A program made the position numbers and the translations under genes. DNA of 17,381 nt, from contig DATNIM010000023.1 of the NCBI GenBank assembly GCA_035604455.1, positions 1 to 17,381 of the forward strand, in the 5' to 3' direction. The DNA comes from AG25 sp035604455. Lineage in GTDB: Bacteria; Gemmatimonadota; Gemmatimonadetes; Gemmatimonadales; GWC2-71-9. The notes beneath the pieces were generated by a model. The model worked only from the letters and a program-made list of their open reading frames with translations. It did no database searches and was not told the origin of the DNA. Within the stretch, counting starts at the first letter, position 1. The number at the start of each line of letters is the position of its first letter. Shown piece after piece: positions 1 through 7,173 of this stretch.

Positions 1-6
1 CTCGGC

Positions 7-1365
7 TCAGAAGGCAATCCACGTCGCCACGTAGATAGTGTTGTTGCTGGACGCATTCCGCCCCGCGCCATCGTAGTTCGTGGAGCTGCCGTTGAACTTC
101 CCGTAGGCCACGTATTGGAGCTGCACCCGAACGTTATCCCACGCGTTGAAGTCGAGCTCGGTGATCAGGCCGTCGGTGTTCGGAGTCCCCGTGACATTCC
201 CCGTGATGGGGGCCGGCGCGTACAGGAGCGTGTCAGTCGAGCCGGTCGTAGTGAACGGCGAAGCGATCAGACACCATTGGTGCGACAAGTGCAGCGCCGC
301 GTCTACCCGAAATGTGTTCAGCGTGTTCGAGGGGTTCGCGGTGCCACCGGCGTTCCATTGCTGAGTCTCGTGAATCCAGGTTCCATGGAGCGACAGCTGT
401 TGGGTCCCCATCTTGCCGAGTTTGAGCTGGTCGCCAATGTCGAATGCGACATCCGTGAAGTGGTTGGTGGGGCCCGTGACGCCCGTGGGGAACACGTCGG
501 CGCTCAACCCGTATCCTCCGACCATGAGGTAGTTCCTTCGTGAGTTCTGCTGCCAAGCGACGCGCCAATAGGGGGCGACCCCGCTGATCACTCCTGTCGC
601 GGTCGAATCGAGCGGCACAGTCTGGCCAAACTGCGCCGACCGATACGCGCCGACCTCCACATAGAGCCGGTCGTTCCACATCGCGTAGCCGGTGAGGCCC
701 GCCACCTGCTGCGCAAGCGGGCCGTCAATCAGCGTCACGGCGGCGGGTGTCGGCGCGACCGACGAGGAAAGCCACGGATAGCGCCACGCAGGTGTGGAGT
801 TCCACAGGTCTTGCACCGTTGGATTGTTGTTGAGCGACAGCCCGACGATGGCATTCCTCGCAAACACACGGGCACTGTCGGCAAACCGGAAGTCCGTGTT
901 GTCAATACCAAACGTACCGGTTTGAGGATGATAGGTGATCTGGAGGAATCCCCCCAGCCGGGGGCTGATGCGGCCGCCCATGAAGACGGCCAACTGTTCC
1001 GGCATGAGGACGGTGCCGTTCTGCGTGCCGGGTTCCGCTTGTTGGAGCTGCGCGTAGGAGGTGTACATCATGAACCCGAGCGACGAAGCGAGGTTCAGCA
1101 GCAGCTGCTGTGACCCGCTGGGCGTGTTCTCCTCGATATCGCCCAGGAGCGAGTCAATCTTGCTTAGCCGATACCCGTTCAGCTTGAACGCCCGGCCCAT
1201 CGCCGTGAGCTCGGGGAAGTGGGCGAGCGTATGACAGGCCGAACACATCCGATTGGTCTGACGCGCGAACAGCGGGACGCGCACGCCAGCCATAGCTCTG
1301 ACGGGAGCGACCCACGCGAGTGCGACCAGCGGAACGAGCGTCCACCACCGACCTGACGTCCTCAT
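7..1365 (-). CDS. Exported monoheme cytochrome c fused to an outer-membrane beta-barrel
   Basis: Probable electron-transfer protein of the outer membrane, about 452 residues. The ATG at 1365 was chosen because GGAGG sits 5 bases upstream; a GTG 15 bases further out is the alternative. Residues 1-26 form a signal peptide (basic MRTSGR, hydrophobic core, AMA cleavage-like end). A single heme c site CSACH lies at residues 41-45, inside the stretch NRMCSACHTLAHFPELTAMG, typical of small cytochromes in which CxxCH is followed by FPELT and GRxFKLNGY. From about residue 90 to the end, short amphipathic strands alternate with polar turns, and the chain ends in Phe (VATWIAF), as outer-membrane barrels often do. 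The heme site and signal are seen directly; the barrel is inferred from pattern. It diverges from the cupredoxin-like gene at 1632, so the two may share a redox role. The electron partner is unknown. Confidence 0.8.
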   Translation of the reverse strand: MRTSGRWWTLVPLVALAWVAPVRAMAGVRVPLFARQTNRMCSACHTLAHFPELTAMGRAFKLNGYRLSKIDSLLGDIEENTPSGSQQLLLNLASSLGFMMYTSYAQLQQAEPGTQNGTVLMPEQLAVFMGGRISPRLGGFLQITYHPQTGTFGIDNTDFRFADSARVFARNAIVGLSLNNNPTVQDLWNSTPAWRYPWLSSSVAPTPAAVTLIDGPLAQQVAGLTGYAMWNDRLYVEVGAYRSAQFGQTVPLDSTATGVISGVAPYWRVAWQQNSRRNYLMVGGYGLSADVFPTGVTGPTNHFTDVAFDIGDQLKLGKMGTQQLSLHGTWIHETQQWNAGGTANPSNTLNTFRVDAALHLSHQWCLIASPFTTTGSTDTLLYAPAPITGNVTGTPNTDGLITELDFNAWDNVRVQLQYVAYGKFNGSSTNYDGAGRNASSNNTIYVATWIAF

Positions 1366-1631
1366 AGAGGCCTCCGGCACGAGTCCAACTCCGCGGGAAA
1401 GCAGACGGGAGAAGCTCCCTCGGACGCGCTGAACGAGTGCTGAGACGAGTGTGAAGAAGTTTTATGGATCGAGGATCCCTGACATGCAGAGTCGCCGGCC
1501 GGCGCCGGGTGGGGACGTCACTCGGAATCTGAGCTTTCCTTCCAGACGCGATCACGATTGCTTCATCGCTCCCGGCGGAGATTCGCCCGTCGCCGGCTTC
1601 TGCATATCACCTCACAGGCAAGGGGGGCAGC

Positions 1632-2381
1632 ATGGAGATGTTCGGTCGAGGCGCGGCGCTCGGCGCGGGGCTCATCGCGCTCCTGTTGGTACCGGGCGGG
1701 ACCCGCACCGCCACACGAAGCGGCGACGGGGCGACGATCACGGGCCAGGTGAAGTTTGTCGGACAAGCCCCCGTCAACCCGGCCATCGATATGAGTGAGG
1801 ATCCTGATTGCCAGGCTAAGTACCAGACGGCCCCTCGAGCCGAGCTTGTGACCGTGAACCCGAACGGCACGTTGGCGAACGTGCTGGTCTACGTGCGGGC
1901 GGGGCCGCCCGCCGACGCACCATACCCTATCCCCACGACACCCGTGATCCTGAACCAGGCCGGGTGCATGTTTCACCCCCACGTCCTCGCGGTGATGGTG
2001 AACCAGCCGCTCGAGATCCGGAACAGTGACGGGCTACTGCACAACGTCGGCGGCAGCTACCTGTTTCTCGGGAAGGTGAATCGGCCCTTCAACGTCAGCC
2101 GTCCCGGCGCGGGGACGATGGCGACCCACGCCTTCAGCACGCCGGAGGTCGCGGTCCCGCTCGACTGCAGCGTGCATAGTTGGATGCACGCGTACGTGAG
2201 CGTCTTCGCGCACCCCTTCTTCGCCGTGACCGGGACGGACGGGACCTTCACCCTGTCAGGGCTGCAGCCGGGGATCTACATCATCGACACGTGGCAGGAG
2301 CAGTACGGGACGCGGGAGATCACGGTGACTGTGGGCCTGGGTGAGACCAAGACCGTCAACATCATCTATGGCGGGGGCTGA
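1632..2381 (+). CDS. Exported cupredoxin-like protein with carboxypeptidase regulatory-like tail
   Basis: Predicted periplasmic or surface protein of 249 residues, possibly copper binding. The ATG at 1632 follows a G-rich stretch (AAGGGGGGCAGC). Residues 5-27 look like a signal peptide. The central part has the layout of methylamine-utilisation/plastocyanin-like proteins: GCMFHPHVLAV near 111-121, QPLEIRNSDGLLHNV near 125-139, and DCSVHSWMH at 178-186. His137, Cys179 and His182 or His186 are plausible type 1 copper ligands by analogy with cupredoxins. Cys60 and Cys112 could form a disulphide. Residues about 198-246 (DGTFTLSGLQPGIYIIDTW and following) match a carboxypeptidase regulatory-like beta-sandwich. 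It is divergent from the cytochrome/barrel gene. The fold family is fairly clear; copper binding is inferred, and a purely structural role is possible. Confidence 0.8.
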   Translation: MEMFGRGAALGAGLIALLLVPGGTRTATRSGDGATITGQVKFVGQAPVNPAIDMSEDPDCQAKYQTAPRAELVTVNPNGTLANVLVYVRAGPPADAPYPIPTTPVILNQAGCMFHPHVLAVMVNQPLEIRNSDGLLHNVGGSYLFLGKVNRPFNVSRPGAGTMATHAFSTPEVAVPLDCSVHSWMHAYVSVFAHPFFAVTGTDGTFTLSGLQPGIYIIDTWQEQYGTREITVTVGLGETKTVNIIYGGG

Positions 2382-2387
2382 CGCGAC

Positions 2388-2746
2388 GTCGAGCTGGGTC
2401 GTGCGCTCGCGGATCGCTCGAAGGTCGTCAAGGCCTTCAATGATGTCTATGGCGCTGCGCTGACCACGGACGGACAGCAGCCGGCACCGCGAATCGCCGC
2501 GCCCTGGTCATCGCCGGCCACGACACAGACGCGAAGGCCAGAGCGACCGCTTTGCTCAACGAGTTCGGCTTCGATACGGTGGACGCAGGTCCGCTGAAGG
2601 AGGGGTGGCGTATCCAGCGGGATACCCCTGGCTATGGTGCACGTTGCACGGCAGCTCAACTGCGCCAGGACTTAGTGGCGGCCAAGCGGTACGCGGATCA
2701 GCGAGCCCGAGAATGGCGCCGAATAGCTCGTCGGCCTTTCGGCTAG
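2388..2746 (+). pseudogene. Truncated, frameshifted NADPH-dependent F420 reductase-type protein
   Basis: Remnant of an NAD(P)-binding oxidoreductase of the F420-dependent NADP reductase family. From 2388 one frame reads VELGRALADRSKVVKAFN and goes on to GQQPAPRIA near 2498. The reading then continues in another frame with ALVIAGHDTDAKARATALL, EFGFDTVDAGPL, EGWRIQRDTPGYG and REWRRIARR, ending at TAG 2744-2746. In intact relatives (about 200 residues) these blocks are contiguous: VVKAFN, RIALPVAGDD, LGFDPVDAG, SWRQQPGTP. The N-terminal half with the Rossmann glycine motif is absent: similarity starts almost at the stop codon of the upstream gene (2381), with no start codon. Truncation plus frameshift indicate a decayed gene. 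The family call rests on motif recall. Confidence 0.75.
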
Positions 2747-2824
2747 GTCTGACAGCGATCCCACATCGGTCGCATCGACCACAACGAAACTGGCGGGACA
2801 TCCTCAACCGCGCGATCGAGCGCC

Positions 2825-2950
2825 GTGGGATCAGCCGAGGAGATCGAGGTGAGGATCCGCCCCCGCGCGTATGAGCTGTACCTGACTCGGCGAGGAGCCC
2901 GGGGACGGACGTGGATGATTGGCTCCAGGCCGACCGCGAGACTCGTGCTG
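2825..2950 (+). pseudogene. Frameshifted DUF2934 remnant
   Basis: From 2825 one frame reads GSAEEIEVRIRPRAYELYL, then TRRGARG. The frame beginning near 2908 continues with DVDDWLQADRETR. Joined, these reproduce the DUF2934 pattern: an RAYELYxxRG helix followed by DWxxAExEL. The join needs one frameshift near 2900-2908, and neither frame gives a sensible protein alone; the second runs on into the end of ppdK without a stop. DUF2934 proteins are short (often under 100 residues) and of unknown function. This may be a degenerate gene, or an intact one hit by a sequencing indel. It lies in the same decayed stretch as the F420-reductase remnant. Confidence 0.6.
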
Positions 2951-3020
2951 ACGTGTCGCGTTGGGCAGACCGCGCGCGACCGCGAGGTAGGGCACGACCC
3001 CCGACCTGTGACCCTGTCCC

Positions 3021-5684
3021 TTATACCGTCGCCCGTGTCCGGTTGATCACCCCAGCCTCCTCCAGCGCCGCCTGCGCGGCCGCGAGCCGCGCGATCGGCA
3101 CGCGAAACGGCGAGCACGAGACGTAATCCAAGTCGCTCCGGTGGCAGAAGTGGACCGAACGCGGCTCGCCGCCATGCTCGCCGCAGATCCCCACCTTGAG
3201 CTCGCTCCGCGCGCCGCGCCCGAGGCGCACGGCCATCGTGATCAGCTTGCCCACTCCGTCCCGATCCAGCACCTGGAAGGGATCGTCGGGCAGAATGCCG
3301 TGCTCCACGTAGAACGGCAGAAAGCGCCCCGCGTCGTCACGCGACAAGCCGAACGTAGTCTGCGTCAAGTCGTTCGTGCCGAACGAGAAGAACTCGGCCT
3401 CCTTCGCGAGTTCGTCAGCGGTCAGCGCGGCGCGTGGCAGCTCGATCATCGTGCCCACGCGATACGGCACGGCCCGCCCTTCAGCGTGGAAGACCTCCTG
3501 CGCCACGCGCCGCACGACTTGTGCCTGTCGCCGGAACTCCTCCACATGGGAGACGAGCGGGATCATGACTTCGACCACCACCCGCCGGCCTCGCGCCACC
3601 ACCCGGCACGCCGCCTCGAAGATCGCGCGCGCCTGCATCTCCGTAATCTCGGGGTACGTGATCCCAAGCCGGCAGCCGCGGTGCCCGAGCATCGGGTTCG
3701 CCTCGACGAGCGAGTTCACGAGGCGCTTCAAGCGCGACACGGGGAGGTGGATGGTTCTCGCGAGCTTGGCGACGTCTGCCTGTGTGTGAGGGAGAAACTC
3801 GTGGAGCGGGGGATCAAGCAGTCGGATTGTCACGGGGTGACCGGTCATCGCCTCGAAGAGCCCTTCGAAGTCGCGGCGCTGCATGGGGAGGAGCTTGGCG
3901 AGCGCTCGACGTCGACCGATCTCATCGGTGGCGACAATCATCTCTCGCATCGCAGTGATCCGGTTGCCTTCAAAGAACATGTGCTCGGTGCGGCATAGCC
4001 CGATTCCCTCTGCGCCGAACTCGCGGCTCCGCTTCGCGTCCTCAGGTGTGTCGGCGTTGGCGCGCACGCGCAGCCGGCGTCGTGCGTCGGCCCAGGCCAT
4101 GAGCTTGGCGTAGTGGGTGCCCACCTTCGGTAGGGCGAGCTTCGCCGCCCCGAGGATCACGCGGCCGGTCGTGCCGTCCACCGTGATGGTCTCGCGGCGT
4201 CGAACGAACCGGCCGTTCACGCGGAACCGCCGGCGGACAACATCCACCTCGATGTCTTTCGCGCCCACCACGCAGGTCTTTCCCATCCCTCGGGCCACGA
4301 TCGCGGCATGGCTCGTGATCCCGCCCCGAGCGGTGAGCACAGCCTGCGCCGCCACGATGCCGTGGAAATCGTCGGGACTCGTCTCGGGCCGCACCAGGAT
4401 GACCTTGCGGCCCTTGTCCGCGAGCGCCTTCGCTTCGTCCGCGTCAAAGACGGCCTCACCGATCGCGGCCCCGGGGGACGCCGGGAGCCCGCGGGCCAGG
4501 ACGGTGACGGGCGAGCCAGGGTCCACCATGGGGTGGAAGATCTGGTCTAGGTCCTGCGGGGGCACGCGCTGCACTGCCTCGTCGCTGGAGATCAGCGCCT
4601 CCCCCTCCATGTCGACCGCGATCCGCACCGCAGCGACCCCGGTACGTTGTGCCCGTCGCGTTTGTAGGATGTAAAGCTTGCCACGTTCGAAGGTGAATTC
4701 GATGTCTTGAACGTCCTTGAAATGGCGTTCGAGCTTGGTGGCGATTCGCTCCAGGTCTCGATACACCTTCCCCAGCGCGCCCCGCCGCATGCGGCTGAGC
4801 GGCAGGGGGGTGCGCGTCCCCGAGACGACGTCCTCGCCCTGGGCGTTCGGGAGAAAGTCCCCATTCAGGATGTTCTCTCCCGTGGAGCAGTCGCGCGTGA
4901 AGGCTACCCCCGTCCCCGAGTCATCACCCCTATTGCCGTATACCATGGCCATCACGTTCACCGCCGTGCCCATGTCATCGGGGATGTTGTGGACGCGGCG
5001 GTACTCAATCGCGCGTCGCGTGCGCCAACTGCGGAACACAGCAGCGATCGCGCCCCAGAGCTGTTCTTCCGGCTGGTCGGGGAATCCCTTGCCGGTGCGC
5101 GCCCGGATGATCGCCTTGAATTCCCGCGCGAGCGCGGCGAGATCGTCGGCGGGCAGTTCGATGTCGCGCTGCACGCGCCGGCGGCGCCTCGCCTTCTCGA
5201 GCAGGGTTTCGAACGGGCCCTTCCCCAACTCGAAGACCACGTCCCCGTACATCTGCACGAACCGGCGGTAGGAGTCGTAGGCAAAGCGCGCGTCTCCGGA
5301 ACTCGCGATCAGTCCTCCCACCGTGTCGTCGTTCAGGCCCAAGTTCAGGATCGACTCCATCATCCCCGGCATCGAGACCGCGGCGCCCGAGCGCACCGAG
5401 ACGAGGAGCGGACGCGCGGAGCTGCCGAACCGCGTGCCGCTCGTTCGCTCGAGTTGCTTGAGGTGGCGATCGACCTCTTCGCGGAAGTGGTCGGGGAACG
5501 TGCCGGATTCGAGGTAGCGGATGCACAGCTTGGCGGTGATCGTGAATCCCGGGGGAACGGGAAGCCCAAGGTTGGCCATCTCCGCAAGACCGGCTCCTTT
5601 GCCACCCAGGACGTCTCGCATCGCGGCGGAGCCGTCGGCGCGGCCGTTTCCGAAGGCATACACCCACCGCTCAAGGGAGGGCAT
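3021..5684 (-). CDS. ppdK: Pyruvate, phosphate dikinase
   Basis: Cytosolic enzyme interconverting ATP + pyruvate + phosphate and AMP + phosphoenolpyruvate + pyrophosphate, linking glycolysis and gluconeogenesis. At 887 residues it has the usual family length. The N-terminal nucleotide-binding part starts with LGGKGAGLAEM (26-36) and LPVPPGFTIT (41-50), and contains SVRSGAAVSMPGMM (96-109). The phosphohistidine swivel domain has TARGGITSHAAIVARGMGK (451-469), with His459 as the phosphocarrier. The C-terminal PEP/pyruvate barrel has GIGLCRTEHMF (560-570), GTNDLTQTTFGLSRDD (769-784) and GICGEHGGEP (832-841), with Cys834 as the expected catalytic acid. No domain or key residue is missing. It stands alone: decayed genes flank both ends. 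The leader has no strong Shine-Dalgarno, but the start matches the family N-terminus. Confidence 0.97.
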   Translation of the reverse strand: MPSLERWVYAFGNGRADGSAAMRDVLGGKGAGLAEMANLGLPVPPGFTITAKLCIRYLESGTFPDHFREEVDRHLKQLERTSGTRFGSSARPLLVSVRSGAAVSMPGMMESILNLGLNDDTVGGLIASSGDARFAYDSYRRFVQMYGDVVFELGKGPFETLLEKARRRRRVQRDIELPADDLAALAREFKAIIRARTGKGFPDQPEEQLWGAIAAVFRSWRTRRAIEYRRVHNIPDDMGTAVNVMAMVYGNRGDDSGTGVAFTRDCSTGENILNGDFLPNAQGEDVVSGTRTPLPLSRMRRGALGKVYRDLERIATKLERHFKDVQDIEFTFERGKLYILQTRRAQRTGVAAVRIAVDMEGEALISSDEAVQRVPPQDLDQIFHPMVDPGSPVTVLARGLPASPGAAIGEAVFDADEAKALADKGRKVILVRPETSPDDFHGIVAAQAVLTARGGITSHAAIVARGMGKTCVVGAKDIEVDVVRRRFRVNGRFVRRRETITVDGTTGRVILGAAKLALPKVGTHYAKLMAWADARRRLRVRANADTPEDAKRSREFGAEGIGLCRTEHMFFEGNRITAMREMIVATDEIGRRRALAKLLPMQRRDFEGLFEAMTGHPVTIRLLDPPLHEFLPHTQADVAKLARTIHLPVSRLKRLVNSLVEANPMLGHRGCRLGITYPEITEMQARAIFEAACRVVARGRRVVVEVMIPLVSHVEEFRRQAQVVRRVAQEVFHAEGRAVPYRVGTMIELPRAALTADELAKEAEFFSFGTNDLTQTTFGLSRDDAGRFLPFYVEHGILPDDPFQVLDRDGVGKLITMAVRLGRGARSELKVGICGEHGGEPRSVHFCHRSDLDYVSCSPFRVPIARLAAAQAALEEAGVINRTRATV

Positions 5685-5843
5685 CCGCGTCAGGCCCGTT
5701 GGGCCCGGTGTAGGGCTCGCTCGAGCGCAACGCCCGAGACGTCAACACCGGCGCACATGTCTGGTAGCAGAATCACCATCCGATGAAGGAAGAGGTGCAC
5801 AGCGCTCGGGAAGTTGGCCACGGGTGCCGCGCGTGGATGAGGC

Positions 5844-6000
5844 TCACCTTGGCGGTGCTCCGCCGGATTGGAGAAGACCGTCGACCGTCGTGCGCAGCCG
5901 CGGCAGGTTCTCGCGGACGGTGCGTCAGATAAGCTCGCGTTTCACCGTGGCATACCCGTACACCAGGATGTTGCGGAGCCCGGACGGCTTACCGGTCCGT
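5844..6000 (-). pseudogene. HepT/DUF86 antitoxin-family remnant with in-frame stop
   Basis: Reading leftwards from about 6000, the minus strand encodes GLRNILVYGYA, then TVKRELI, then TGA (5925-5927), then RTVRENLPRLRTTVDGLLQ and a final TGA at 5844-5846. HepT/DUF86 proteins carry the RNxLxHxY motif followed by a closing helix in which an aromatic residue, often Trp, sits before this position; here TGA is one base from TGG. His of the RNxLxHxY motif is also replaced by Tyr (RNILVYGY). The upstream two-thirds of the domain and its usual partner, an MNT nucleotidyltransferase, are not recognisable nearby. The piece therefore looks like the decayed tail of a toxin-antitoxin gene. Nothing recognisable was seen at 5685-5843. 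Confidence 0.65.
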
Positions 6001-6036
6001 GGCTGCCGATCCGGGCTCCGGTAATCGATTAGCACG

Positions 6037-6066
6037 GTGCGGGAGCATGGGGCCATGGTCCCGCAC
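6037..6066 (-). terminator. Strong hairpin downstream of the OB-fold gene
   Basis: GTGCGGGA (6037-6044) and TCCCGCAC (6059-6066) are perfect 8-base inverted arms. Inside them, CATGG (6046-6050) pairs with CCATG (6053-6057), extending the stem across one G/G mismatch. The hairpin begins about 27 bases past the stop of the minus-strand gene at 6093, where a terminator is expected. There is no run of T after it in that direction, so intrinsic termination is uncertain; it could protect an mRNA end or be a DNA site. Confidence 0.45.
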
Positions 6067-6092
6067 AAGAACACGAAACCGACCCTCGGTAC

Positions 6093-6494
6093 TCAGGGGC
6101 TCACGGTTAATGGTGACTCGGGTGTCTTTAGCACCTGCAGCTGGTCCGGCCGGTCCAGCCACATGGCCCAGCGGGTGTGTGTCATATGAAGTTTCCCCGT
6201 GACGCGCACGCGCTTTCCCATCAACTGTTCAGGGTGAGGGAAGGCGCTCGCTGCGGAGGCGGGAATAACCGCCGTGACTGTCCAGCTCAGTCCGAAGTTT
6301 ATGAAGGTTATCCCGGCCGTGTCCGTGTGGACGCTGGTCACAATGCCCGACATGCTAAGTGTGTCTTCATTTTCGTGCCCCGCGAGGGCAGCCATCGCGG
6401 CGTTTCCTTGGGCACACGCGTGCCGGACGGGTTGCAGCAATGCTACAGCGACCATCGCCAACAACACTCGATGGAGGAAGGATTGGTGGCTCAT
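6093..6494 (-). CDS. Exported OB-fold-like protein, function unknown
   Basis: Small secreted protein of 133 residues. The ATG at 6494 was chosen because GGGAG lies just upstream (GGGAGAACCT then ATG), and a clear signal peptide follows: HRVLLAMVAVALLQP, ending near HACAQG (about residue 29). The open frame extends further upstream, but that part has no export signal or sense. The mature part has SMSGIVTSVHTD, ITFINFGLSWTVTAVIPASA, and GKRVRVTGKLHMTHTRWAMWL followed by PDQLQVL. This layout (GxVxSV, FxNFG, FTAVIPxSAA, GKxVRVTGxI, dpxQL) is that of OB-fold domains seen in bacterial secreted or nuclease-associated proteins. The fold is inferred. The conserved-looking part is a ligand-binding type domain, but no substrate can be named. 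It is probably monocistronic, with a hairpin after its stop. Confidence 0.75.
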   Translation of the reverse strand: MSHQSFLHRVLLAMVAVALLQPVRHACAQGNAAMAALAGHENEDTLSMSGIVTSVHTDTAGITFINFGLSWTVTAVIPASAASAFPHPEQLMGKRVRVTGKLHMTHTRWAMWLDRPDQLQVLKTPESPLTVSP

Positions 6495-6707
6495 AGGTTC
6501 TCCCGAGGTGACGGGGGGTCTACCGTAACCAATCGCCTCTAAGGTGAGGTCCGCCCCAACAGCAATCAAGGAGTTCCGGGTTGCAACCGGCCGACCGCGA
6601 GACACGCACCCGCGACCGCTTTCGCGCGCGCGCGAGCGCGGCGATGTCAGTCAACTTAATGTGCGCTCTTCGATTAGACTGGAGGTGGAAAACAGGAGGA
6701 CCAAGCT

Positions 6708-6971
6708 ATGACTCGGATGGTGACCTTCGAAGAGCGTGTCTGGACCATCTCCACCCAGCCACGAGTTACGGGCGACGGCCGCGCCACGCGCGAGCATGAC
6801 GGGCTATCACGCGTGGGTGGTCTCTGGTTTCGGTCGAACAAGGGCGACAAATACTTCCTGCCCTTAGAAGGGAGGCAACTGCCAACGGAAAAGGAGCTAC
6901 GTGCACTGTCCTTGGACCGTGTCGCTGAATTCATAAAGCGCGCTATGCGTAAGATGTCCGGGCCATTCTGA
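6708..6971 (+). CDS. Small hypothetical protein (87 residues)
   Basis: A likely real small gene. AGGAGG (6694-6699) lies 8 bases before the ATG, the best Shine-Dalgarno in this part of the window. The protein begins MTRMVTFEERVWTI. Its middle, VGGLWFRSNKGDKYFLPL, resembles short cytoplasmic proteins with a hydrophobic beta hairpin, and the C-terminal third, PTEKELRALSLDRVAEFIKRA, should be a helix pair. It has no signal peptide, cysteine cluster or membrane segment. I cannot assign a function. Its neighbours are the divergent OB-fold gene on the left and the convergent metal ATPase on the right, so context gives no clear clue. A role in stress or metal response would be guesswork. Confidence 0.7.
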   Translation: MTRMVTFEERVWTISTQPRVTGDGRATREHDGLSRVGGLWFRSNKGDKYFLPLEGRQLPTEKELRALSLDRVAEFIKRAMRKMSGPF

Positions 6972-6975
6972 GCGA

Positions 6976-6993
6976 CAGCCGGACAGCCGGCTG
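6976..6993 (+). terminator. Hairpin just after the 87-residue gene
   Basis: CAGCCGG (6976-6982), loop ACAG, CCGGCTG (6987-6993): a perfect 7-base GC-rich stem 4 bases past the TGA. No T-run follows, so it is a weak intrinsic-terminator candidate, supported mainly by position between convergent genes. Confidence 0.35.
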
Positions 6994-7031
6994 AGTTCGT
7001 CTCCTCGCTCGGTCGCTCCTTACGGGGAGTC

Positions 7032-7053
7032 TTTTCCCTGAGCTGAGGGAGAA
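7032..7053. repeat. Short inverted repeat between convergent genes
   Basis: TTTTCCCT (7032-7039) pairs with AGGGAGAA (7046-7053), with one G/T wobble and a 6-base loop. It lies in the 202-base gap between the 87-residue gene and the end of the ATPase gene. Its T and A tracts are on the wrong sides for an intrinsic terminator in either direction. Confidence 0.3.
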
Positions 7054-7173
7054 AACCGCTGTCGTCAGGCCGGACCCCCTCCTCGACGACACCCATCCTC
7101 GCAAAGCTCCGAACTGACGGACGCTGGTCAGAGGCGTGCCGCCGGCCTGGGCGGCCCGGTCGGTTCGCACGGC

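Noticed and set aside
4707..5786. 359-residue plus-strand open frame opposite ppdK
   Set aside because: Shadow frame: it is antisense to well-conserved ppdK domains and its residues are dominated by Arg, Ala, Gly and His with no motif.
6618..6642. CG-alternating run near 6625 as a Z-DNA or regulatory element
   Set aside because: Short alternating CG runs are expected by chance at this GC content, and nothing else marks the site.
7032..7053. Intrinsic terminator between the 87-residue gene and the ATPase gene
   Set aside because: The stem is real, but T residues precede it and A residues follow it on both strands, the reverse of a terminator.
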